Of a DNA stretch of 64,000 bases, positions 43,166 through 50,482 are shown piece by piece. The position numbers and the translations under genes are program-made. Location: NCBI GenBank assembly GCA_905233465.1, contig CAJOEI010000004.1:1-64000 (forward strand), given 5' to 3'. Origin of the DNA: an uncultured Bacteroidaceae bacterium. GTDB taxonomy: Bacteria > Bacteroidota > Bacteroidia > Bacteroidales > Bacteroidaceae. The notes beneath the pieces are model-generated. The model saw only the letters and a program-made list of their open reading frames with translations. It did no database searches and was not told the origin of the DNA. Numbering within the stretch: the stretch's first letter is position 1; the number at the start of each line of letters is the position of its first letter.

Positions 43166-45706
43166 TTATATCTTTATGGAATCGTCTTTCTTGTCACTGT
43201 AATGCGACCCGCTATACTGCCCATAGTTGCCGTACTGTCCATATTTGCCAGAGCTGTATTTACCATAACCATAGCGACCGTACTTGCCATATTTGCCATA
43301 ACCATAGTAGTAGCCGTACTTGCGACGTGACATGTCGATACCATTGAGCAAGATACAAGGCTTGGGCATCTTCTTCTCATCGGCAAGAGAATTTATCAAA
43401 CCGAAAGAGGACTTCGGGGTATAATCAGCACGGCATACAAATACGGTCATGTCAGCCTGCTGGCCTATCTGCAGCGTATCGGTCACCAATCCGACTGGAG
43501 CAGTGTCGAAAATAACGTAGTCGTAGTTCTCGCGGAGCAGTTTCACCACATCAACAAAGTTCTCACGAGCAAGGAGCTCCGTGGGATTAGGTGGTATGCG
43601 TCCAGCCAACAAAAGGTCGAGATTCTCATTAACCTCAGACTTCTTAATCTTAGAAAAGAGAGCTTCCTTGGTTACATTGTCTAAAGTCAACAGTTGCGTG
43701 ATACCTTCTTTATAATCTGCAATACCAAAGAGCCGACCGAGTGCTGGCTTGCGGATGTCAAGACCACACAGGATGACCCTCTTGCCAAGCAAAGCGAACG
43801 ACACAGCCAAGTTGGCAGCGTTGAAGGTCTTTCCTTCGCCTGATATGGAGGAGGTAAAGCAGATTACTTTTTCACTACCATGCAACATAAACTGGATATT
43901 GGTGCGCATGGAGCGGAATATCTCATCAATCTGGTTGTTCCTGTTGGCCTGGACAACGATGCCAGCCTTCTGCTTGGCGCTCTCAGAGGCGAGGGCGACA
44001 TCGGCAATGATAGGCAGATCGGTAAACTGCTCTACGTCCTCATGACCCTCAACCTTGTAGCGGAACAGGGATATCAGCCATAGAATGATTCCTGGAACAA
44101 TGAAACCGAGGCATAATCCCGCAAACAACACAAAACGTTTCTTGGGACTGACCGTACCCTCAAAAAGCGGTTCATCAATAAGCTTTCCATTATCAGCGGT
44201 GGCAGCCAACTCAATGCTATTTTCCTCGCGCTTCTGGAGAAGTAGCATATAGATTGTGGACTTCACATCCTGCTGGCGGCCTACCTGATTGAGGACGCGC
44301 TCCTGAAGGGGAGCTGCAGAGATACGACCCTGGAACTTGGCGTATTGCGACTGGATGCCCTGAAGATTGATATCTGCAGAACGACGGGCTTGCAACAGAG
44401 CGGTCTGAATGCTCTGCTGGAGTTCGTCAATCGTGGCAGTGAGTGTGCGCACCTGAGGAGCCTGCTCGCTGGCAGCCTTCAACATACGGTTGCGATCCTG
44501 AACAGCCTTGTTGTAGTTGTTAATAAGGGCTGTTGAGGCCGCATCGCTAATACCCACGTTTGAGGGAATAATCTGGTACTTATTATCCGGATTATTGACA
44601 AAATCACGCATGTAGTCAAGCATCTGCAACTGAGATTGTGCCTCTGCCAAACGATTAGAGAACTGATTAGACATCTGCACAGACTGCGACGCATCGGCCA
44701 TGGACGTGACGGCATTCTGCTGCTTGAAACGCTGTATCTGGCCCTCCGTGCTGCCCAGTTCTTCATTTATCTTAGACATGCGGTCGTTGATAAATTCCTC
44801 AGTGCGCATGGCAACCTCGTTTTTATCGGCATTGGCCTGACGGTTGTAGCAGATAGTCAGCTGACGCAGCACATCCATTCCCCTGCGATAGTTCTTGTCC
44901 GTCAAGGTCAGCGCAGCAATGGATGTGAGCCTGGATGTGGGTGCAACGGCAAGGCGAGACAGGTATTTAGTAGCCACAGCCATTGGCGGACGTATGGTGA
45001 CAAGATAAGTAGCGCCTTCTACCCACTTTCGCTCTGGGTTGAGTGTCATAGTGATTGTCCCCAACTCTGTGTCAAAAGTGGCAGGAAGAGAGTCGATGCG
45101 GTGCTCGAACGGAAGCCCTTCGTTTCTGCCATCCATACATTTGCCAGAAAGCACATAGACCGTATCCTCCTTCCACATTTTCATGTCAATCCGTTGCATC
45201 TTCTCCAAAAGATTGAAGTCAAGGGAGTCAAGATGGAGTGGGTCGAGGTCAATATTGACGGGCTGGTAGTTGTACACTATTATATCACGCAACCCATTCT
45301 CGAGGCTGTACTCCGTGTAAAGCTTAAGGTCTTTCACAACCTCCCGCAACAAGACACGTGACCGCAGCACTTCCATCTCATTGTCAATACCAGTAGAGTT
45401 GGTAAGGAATCCCAAGTCCTGCACACCTGCAAACATCTGGTTGGTATTGCCCCTTCTTTTGTTCTCATCCTTGATAAGCATGCGGGCCGAAACCCGATAG
45501 ACAGGCTCTGTATAGCGCAGATAGAAGTATGCGCCACCAACGAAAAAGACAAGTGACAGCAGGAACCAGTGCCAATTGAGCACCAACGCATCATAAATGG
45601 TCTGGAAAATCGGTCGCTTACGGTTGCGACGACCTCCGCCACCAATGCTTTCGTCTTCAAATAAGTCCTCGAGATTGTCGAGGGTGATTTTCTTTTCGTC
45701 TGACAT
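43166..45706 (-). CDS. wzc: Wzc-like tyrosine autokinase/co-polymerase
   Basis: An 846-residue inner-membrane protein. TM1 (WFLLSLVFFVGGAYFYL, about 47-64) and TM2 (LFAGLCLGFIVPGIILWLI, about 528-546) flank a large periplasmic region with coiled coils. The cytoplasmic BY-kinase has Walker A GEGKT (Lys626), Walker A' GLDIRKP and Walker B VIFDTAP. The last ~55 residues hold 15 tyrosines in YGx repeats (GYYYGYGKYGKYGRYGYG), the autophosphorylation cluster. It controls chain length and couples to Wza. The repetitive tail could change length by slippage. Confidence 0.93.
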   Translation of the reverse strand: MSDEKKITLDNLEDLFEDESIGGGGRRNRKRPIFQTIYDALVLNWHWFLLSLVFFVGGAYFYLRYTEPVYRVSARMLIKDENKRRGNTNQMFAGVQDLGFLTNSTGIDNEMEVLRSRVLLREVVKDLKLYTEYSLENGLRDIIVYNYQPVNIDLDPLHLDSLDFNLLEKMQRIDMKMWKEDTVYVLSGKCMDGRNEGLPFEHRIDSLPATFDTELGTITMTLNPERKWVEGATYLVTIRPPMAVATKYLSRLAVAPTSRLTSIAALTLTDKNYRRGMDVLRQLTICYNRQANADKNEVAMRTEEFINDRMSKINEELGSTEGQIQRFKQQNAVTSMADASQSVQMSNQFSNRLAEAQSQLQMLDYMRDFVNNPDNKYQIIPSNVGISDAASTALINNYNKAVQDRNRMLKAASEQAPQVRTLTATIDELQQSIQTALLQARRSADINLQGIQSQYAKFQGRISAAPLQERVLNQVGRQQDVKSTIYMLLLQKREENSIELAATADNGKLIDEPLFEGTVSPKKRFVLFAGLCLGFIVPGIILWLISLFRYKVEGHEDVEQFTDLPIIADVALASESAKQKAGIVVQANRNNQIDEIFRSMRTNIQFMLHGSEKVICFTSSISGEGKTFNAANLAVSFALLGKRVILCGLDIRKPALGRLFGIADYKEGITQLLTLDNVTKEALFSKIKKSEVNENLDLLLAGRIPPNPTELLARENFVDVVKLLRENYDYVIFDTAPVGLVTDTLQIGQQADMTVFVCRADYTPKSSFGLINSLADEKKMPKPCILLNGIDMSRRKYGYYYGYGKYGKYGRYGYGKYSSGKYGQYGNYGQYSGSHYSDKKDDSIKI

Positions 45707-45718
45707 ATAATTATGATT

Positions 45719-46279
45719 TTATTGATTATCTTTTTCCATTATGAATGCTGTGGGAATATAAGCTGTCGAGATTAGGCCAACTCCAGCGAGTGAGACCACA
45801 ACACGCTGCTGGCCTGCAACTCTCGCGACCCTGCCTTCAACACCCTTGAACGGACCATCTATTATCACAACTGTGCCACCAACTTTGTAATGACACTGCG
45901 ATTCATTGACGAACCTCAAGTGCTCACTATTATTACTTGTGGCCAGAATGAAGTTCTCCATCTCCTTGCATGGTATGGTCAGCGGCGGATTCTTGCCCGT
46001 TTCATCATGGGCAAAATGATTATAGTAATATGTGAGATATGACAGAGCTGGCGTGCGGCGCACATACTCCTCAATCTTTGACTCAGTAGTATATACGAAA
46101 AGAAGGTTAGGAATCAACGACTCCAAAACCTTCTTTTGCTTACCGTTTACTACTTTACGGGTATAACGCTTCGCTATATAGACATAAGTACCGTCGGCAA
46201 CGATGTAATCCGCAGCCTTGTCTTCTCTTCCATAGGAAGCTCGAAGTACGTACCATTTTTTACACCCCCCATTCTCCAT
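45719..46279 (-). CDS. upxY: UpxY-family transcription antiterminator
   Basis: A 186-residue NusG-like protein starting MENGGCKKWYVLRASYGRED. The NGN domain spans about 8-110 and a KOW domain about 125-175 (GPFKGVEGRVARV). UpxY proteins let RNA polymerase read through the long capsule operon they head. A longer frame to a TTG at 46432 is open, but residues before the ATG are encoded by heptamers (CCATTTT, CCATTGT) and hairpins, so 46279 is preferred; ATG 46300 is an alternative. The gene is first in the operon, 12 bases before wzc. Confidence 0.88.
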   Translation of the reverse strand: MENGGCKKWYVLRASYGREDKAADYIVADGTYVYIAKRYTRKVVNGKQKKVLESLIPNLLFVYTTESKIEEYVRRTPALSYLTYYYNHFAHDETGKNPPLTIPCKEMENFILATSNNSEHLRFVNESQCHYKVGGTVVIIDGPFKGVEGRVARVAGQQRVVVSLAGVGLISTAYIPTAFIMEKDNQ

Positions 46280-46638
46280 TTTACATTTTACACCATCCAT
46301 TATCGATTGTCCATAGTCTACCGACACCCCTGTTTTTGAGCATACAGCTTCGGGGATAGTATCAGGTGCAAGCCTGACACTTGGAGGATTTAACTCGCCT
46401 CGTCGAGTTTCCACATTAGACAATGTGTTCAAATCGGACTTATGTCACATTAAAAGCTATCTTATCTTAAAGATAGCACCAACACCCTCTGTCACAGGGG
46501 ATGGGGGAAGTGATGTTGTGAACACCTCCTTATGGGGTGCAAAGTAAAACAAAAATCCACAAAAAATCTGTCTTAACCACCCACTTTTTGTGAATTATAT
46601 TACATTTTTTGATTTTGGAAGATTCTCATGCGTTGCAT
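46280..46638 (-). promoter_or_regulatory. Capsule operon leader with four hairpins
   Basis: This 359-base stretch has no secure gene. On the minus strand it carries, in order, GCTATCTT/AAGATAGC (46456-46477), CACATT/AATGTG (46412-46427), AACTCG/CGAGTT (46392-46409) and GTGTCAGG/CCTGATAC with a G-U pair (46359-46380). A near-match to the -7 box, TTACTTTG, lies at 46539-46546. It is the expected place for UpxY action. Confidence 0.5.
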
Positions 46639-48117
46639 CTACTTTCCGATGCAGAAGTTTTTAAAGATGTTTCCTAATACCTCGTTGGGGGTGATTTGGC
46701 CGCCGGTGATTTCGGCGAGGATATCAAGAGTATGGCGCAGGTCTTCGCTGAGAAGGTCGCCGCTGAGGGATGGATTGACCATTGACCATTGACCATTGAC
46801 CATTTTTGCTCCCATCCCCTCGATGACACGCTGGATGCTGTCGTGGGCTCTGAGGAGGGCATCGTAGTGGCGAGCATTGGTGACAATGATGTCGTTCTCA
46901 GTGATTTCAGGAATATTAGCTGCCTCGAAGAGCTGGGATTCTAACTTGTCAATATTGTAGCCTGTCTTAGCGGAGATGCTAAGAACATTGAACATTGAAC
47001 ATTGAACATTGAACATTGTTCTGTCTACAAGGTCGGCTTTGTTTCGGATAATGATGAGGGATTTGCCTGCGCAACGGCTCTGCAAGTCCTCGACTTCGGC
47101 GGCAGATGGCTCAGCATCGATGAGCCACAGGACGATGCGGGCTTTATCGATGGCGGCGTATGTGCGGTTGATGCCTATCTGCTCTATGGTGTCTGTCGTC
47201 TGGCGTATGCCTGCTGTGTCAATGAAACGGAAGGTTACTCCATTGATGTCTATGGTGTCTTCGATGGTGTCGCGCGTGGTGCCGTGTATGTCGCTGACGA
47301 TGGCGCGGTCGTCCTTCAGAAGGGCATTCAGCAGGGTGGATTTTCCTACATTGGTCTTGCCCACAATAGCGACAGGTATGCCCTGTTTGAGGACTTGGCC
47401 TATCTCGAAGGAACGAGCCAGTTCTGTGATATGTGTGTCTATTTCCTTGGCCAAGTCGAAGAGCTCGCTGCGGTCGGCAAACTCAAGGTCTTCATGGTCT
47501 GAAAAATCGAGCTCGAGCTCCAATAGCGACGTGAGCTTGAGCAGCTGCTCGCGCAGTTGTGCCAGTCTGGAAGAGAAGTGTCCCCTGAGCTGCGACATCG
47601 CCATCTGATGGGTGGCGCGGTTGGTAGATGCGATGAGGTCGGCGACAGCTTCTGCCTGCGAGAGATCGAGCTTGCCATTGAGATAGGCACGCTGCGTGAA
47701 CTCACCCGGGTTCGCCATACGACATCCGTTCTGGCAGAGAAGCTCCAACACCTTATTTAATATATATTGCGACCCGTGGCAAGATATCTCCGCACTATCT
47801 TCGCCAGTATAGCTGTGTGGCGCACGGAAAACAGATACTAGGACCTCGTCAATAGGAGGACAGCCCACCTTATTGATAATGTGGCCGTGATGAATGGTGT
47901 TGGGCAGAGCCTGTGTGACGTCCTTGGTAAATATATGAGAAAGAATCTCAAGCGACTGGACACCTGAGATTCTGATAATTCCTAAAGCACCACCGGTGGC
48001 GGTGGCCGGAGCACAGATGGCCCCATTTAATTTACAATTTGACAATTTACTATTTACAATTGGTTCGACAGGCTCACCATAAATCAATTTACAATTGGGC
48101 TGCGCGTTGACTTTCAA
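46639..48117 (-). CDS. mnmE: tRNA modification GTPase MnmE with repeat insertions
   Basis: A 492-residue MnmE: N-terminal tetrahydrofolate domain, helical domain, and G domain with GKTNVGKS (253-260), DTAG, NKAD, and the C-terminal CIGK. It modifies wobble uridine with MnmG. Residues 1-31 (KLIYGEPVEPIVNSKLSNCK) come from the GGTTCGAC element and heptamers; the family N-terminus starts at GAICAPATATGG, so the true start may be an internal TTG. Two more in-frame heptamer arrays lie at about residues 367-379 (MFNVQCSMFNV) and 438-449 (MVNGQWSMVN). Core motifs are intact. Confidence 0.93.
   Translation of the reverse strand: MKVNAQPNCKLIYGEPVEPIVNSKLSNCKLNGAICAPATATGGALGIIRISGVQSLEILSHIFTKDVTQALPNTIHHGHIINKVGCPPIDEVLVSVFRAPHSYTGEDSAEISCHGSQYILNKVLELLCQNGCRMANPGEFTQRAYLNGKLDLSQAEAVADLIASTNRATHQMAMSQLRGHFSSRLAQLREQLLKLTSLLELELDFSDHEDLEFADRSELFDLAKEIDTHITELARSFEIGQVLKQGIPVAIVGKTNVGKSTLLNALLKDDRAIVSDIHGTTRDTIEDTIDINGVTFRFIDTAGIRQTTDTIEQIGINRTYAAIDKARIVLWLIDAEPSAAEVEDLQSRCAGKSLIIIRNKADLVDRTMFNVQCSMFNVLSISAKTGYNIDKLESQLFEAANIPEITENDIIVTNARHYDALLRAHDSIQRVIEGMGAKMVNGQWSMVNPSLSGDLLSEDLRHTLDILAEITGGQITPNEVLGNIFKNFCIGK
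46774..46804 (-). repeat. CCATTGA heptamer array within mnmE
   Basis: Four ATTGACC units in tandem plus ATT, translated as MVNGQWSMVN. Confidence 0.85.
46983..47017 (-). repeat. GAACATT heptamer array within mnmE
   Basis: Exactly five GAACATT units, located between the codons for NKAD and SAKTG of the G domain. Confidence 0.9.
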
Positions 48118-48155
48118 TGTTCAACTCTCAACTTTCAACTACGGCCAAAGGCCGT
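48020..48155 (-). repeat. Repeat mosaic at the 5' end of mnmE
   Basis: TTTACAA/TTGACAA heptamers, a GGTTCGAC element (48061-48085), CAACTTT heptamers and the palindrome ACGGCC-AAA-GGCCGT (48140-48154). Confidence 0.8.
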
Positions 48156-48157
48156 GA

Positions 48158-49027
48158 TTAAATGCGGTCGAGAACTTTCTGGATGAGTGTGTCGATGGAG
48201 TTCTTGTACTCCGTGTTCATCTCCTTGGCATAGCGGTTGGCAATAACCATGCAGCAGGTCATTGCACGATGTCCCAGCAGCGAGGCAAGTCCAGCGAGAG
48301 CCGATGACTCCATCTCGAAGTTGCAGATGTGCATGCCGTCGTATTCGAATGCTTCGACTTTGGCATTTTGCTGGGGGTCGGCTATGGGAGCTCGCAGTTC
48401 ACGCCCTTGCGGGCCATAGAAGCCGCCGCATGAGATGGTGTAACCACGCACCATATCATCTTGTGCCACCTGGTCGATGAGTGCGGCATCGGCCACACTG
48501 ACGTAGGGTGCGCCCTTGATGGGATCCCACTGCATGTGCTGCTTGAAGGCTTCCTCAAGCTGCAAGTCACACACCTGATTGCGACCGGCATAGAAATTCA
48601 GCAGTCCGTCGAAACCGATGCTCTTCACCGAAGCCACAAAGCAACCAGTGGGAGTGAACGGTTGCAGGCCACCGCATGTGCCGATGCGTACGCATGTCAG
48701 CGTGCGATGTTCGGGCTTCTCGGTGCGTTGCTGGTAGTCGATGTTTGCCAATGTGTCGAGTTCGTTCATCACGATGTCGATATTATCACAGCCTATACCG
48801 TGACTCTGACAGGTGATGCGCTTACCCTTGTATGTGCCGGTGATGGTATGAAACTCGCGGCTGTTGACCTCGCACTCACGAGTATCAAAATGTGCTGCCA
48901 CAGTGTCAACACGGGCAGGGTCGCCAACAAGGATAACACGGTCGGCAAGCTGTTCTGGCTTCAAATGCAAGTGGAAGCACGAGCCATCTTCATTGATAAT
49001 TAGTTCAGAAGGTGCAAAAAACTTCAT
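48158..49027 (-). CDS. udp: Uridine phosphorylase-like nucleoside phosphorylase
   Basis: A 289-residue NP-I family phosphorylase. DRVILVGDPARVDTV (phosphate site), CVRIGTCGG and the C-terminal FEMESSALAGLASLLGHRA (ribose/phosphate contacts) are typical of Udp-type enzymes. It cleaves a nucleoside with phosphate to base and ribose-1-phosphate in the cytoplasm. Substrate choice among uridine and other nucleosides cannot be read with certainty. It lies between the PD40-like gene and mnmE on the same strand, separated by repeat arrays. Confidence 0.9.
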   Translation of the reverse strand: MKFFAPSELIINEDGSCFHLHLKPEQLADRVILVGDPARVDTVAAHFDTRECEVNSREFHTITGTYKGKRITCQSHGIGCDNIDIVMNELDTLANIDYQQRTEKPEHRTLTCVRIGTCGGLQPFTPTGCFVASVKSIGFDGLLNFYAGRNQVCDLQLEEAFKQHMQWDPIKGAPYVSVADAALIDQVAQDDMVRGYTISCGGFYGPQGRELRAPIADPQQNAKVEAFEYDGMHICNFEMESSALAGLASLLGHRAMTCCMVIANRYAKEMNTEYKNSIDTLIQKVLDRI

Positions 49028-49132
49028 AGTTCACAATCTTAATTCACAATCCTATATAATTCACAATGCACAATTCACAATGCACAATTCAACTTTCAAC
49101 TCTCAACTGACTTTCAACTCTCAACTTTCAAC
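49028..49132 (-). repeat. Heptamer array (ATTCACA, CAACTCT, CAACTTT)
   Basis: More than ten units fill the spacer between the PD40-like gene and udp. Confidence 0.8.
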
Positions 49133-50419
49133 TTATTCTGTCAGTTCAGCATTACGTATGTCTTTGGCCAGAATGCGGAGTTCTTCGAGATGGAGGTGAT
49201 GTGCGTCCTCGAGGCGGCGTATGGTGCCGGCCATTGTCTGGCGCTCATGGGCATCTGATGTTGCATATTTGTCACGCAGGCGCTCGAGCATCACGGCATC
49301 GGTTTCGGTTGTCTTCTTCAGACTCAGCCAATTCTGCATTTTGGCTTTTGCATCGGCCGAATGGAAGTCGTCCAACGAGGTATATGTATGTGTGTCGTCG
49401 ATGGGGAAGACAAAGTCAGAGGCTGTCTTCGCCACCTCTGTCTGTCCGCTGCGCACAGCAGCAAGACGGTTCTTGGCATCTGTGATGTCTGCATCCCAAG
49501 TATCACGTATGGCATATATCATAGCGCGTGCCCTGAGGACATCATCATCTACATCTTCGGAATAAAGCTGTCGCGTGCTGTTGGGAATGAAAGTATAGAC
49601 ACACACCTTGCCCTCGGGCTGTCGGCGGTCGGAAACGAACCAGCCGAGATGGTTGTACTCGTCAATGGCCAGAAGGTAGTCGTTGGCTGCGGAATTGTAG
49701 GGGAAGCCAACGTTCTCAGGGGCAAGGAACGAGCCGTCCTCGCCATCAGCACGACTGACAAAGATGTCATAGCCGCCCATGCTCTCGGGGCCGGTGGCAG
49801 CATAGTACATAGTTATGCCGTCGGCAAGCAGGAACGGGAAATTCTGTGATATGTCACCGGCGTTGAGACCTGTGAGCGATGTGGGGGCCGACCAGCTGTC
49901 GCCGAGTTTGTCGGAATAGGCAAGACGGAGAGACGTAGCAGATGTGCCGTCGCCTTTCGCTGTTGCAGGTATTGCTAGATAGCGCTTGTTGGCAAGTTCG
50001 TTCTCGTAGATGGTGGCGCCGGCAGGGTCGGTGGTGTGGTATGTGCTGGAATATGTGTCTATGCGCCCGCTCTCGCTACTGAGCCGAATGGCACTGAGAG
50101 CAGCATCCTTGTCCACCACAACACTGTCTATGATGACTATCCGCTCTGTTGCCCGCAACCTGATGACACCCTGCTGAGCGAGGCGTAGCTGCTGCTCAAG
50201 GGCTGCTGTTGGCTGACGTTTGCGCTGCAAAGCAGCAATTTCGGTAGTCAGCAACTCCTCGGCACGGCTGAAATCATAGACTGCAAAAGCTGCCCGGACC
50301 TGTTCTTCCACAGGCACGGCAGGAGCCTTTGTCGCTGCACGACGGCGCTGTGCCGAAGAGGGCAACGCAACAGCAAGACAGCATATGAGGCACAAAATAG
50401 AAAAGTAATGATTTCGCAT
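49133..50419 (-). CDS. Exported protein with PD40/WD40-like propeller segment
   Basis: A 428-residue protein. The start at 50419 (MRNHYFSILCLICCLAVALPSSAQ) gives a clean signal peptide; a longer frame to 50476 would run through a hairpin. A short helical part follows the signal, then beta-propeller-like blades with FPFLLADGITMYYAATG, GGYDIFVSRADGEDGS and ENVGFPYNSAANDYLLAID, as in PD40 repeats of Bacteroidota envelope proteins. The C-terminal ~130 residues are helical. Likely periplasmic; function unknown. Confidence 0.75.
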   Translation of the reverse strand: MRNHYFSILCLICCLAVALPSSAQRRRAATKAPAVPVEEQVRAAFAVYDFSRAEELLTTEIAALQRKRQPTAALEQQLRLAQQGVIRLRATERIVIIDSVVVDKDAALSAIRLSSESGRIDTYSSTYHTTDPAGATIYENELANKRYLAIPATAKGDGTSATSLRLAYSDKLGDSWSAPTSLTGLNAGDISQNFPFLLADGITMYYAATGPESMGGYDIFVSRADGEDGSFLAPENVGFPYNSAANDYLLAIDEYNHLGWFVSDRRQPEGKVCVYTFIPNSTRQLYSEDVDDDVLRARAMIYAIRDTWDADITDAKNRLAAVRSGQTEVAKTASDFVFPIDDTHTYTSLDDFHSADAKAKMQNWLSLKKTTETDAVMLERLRDKYATSDAHERQTMAGTIRRLEDAHHLHLEELRILAKDIRNAELTE

Positions 50420-50450
50420 AGACAATGGATGAACTGCGGGAAGTGTACCC

Positions 50451-50468
50451 GCGGCGGCGAACCGCCGC
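50451..50468 (-). terminator. GC-rich intercistronic stem-loop
   Basis: GCGGCGG and CCGCCGC pair perfectly around four bases (TTCG on the minus strand), between nfnAB and the next gene. No T-run follows, so it may act as an mRNA processing or partial termination site. Confidence 0.4.
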
Positions 50469-50482
50469 AGGCGCACACTGGG

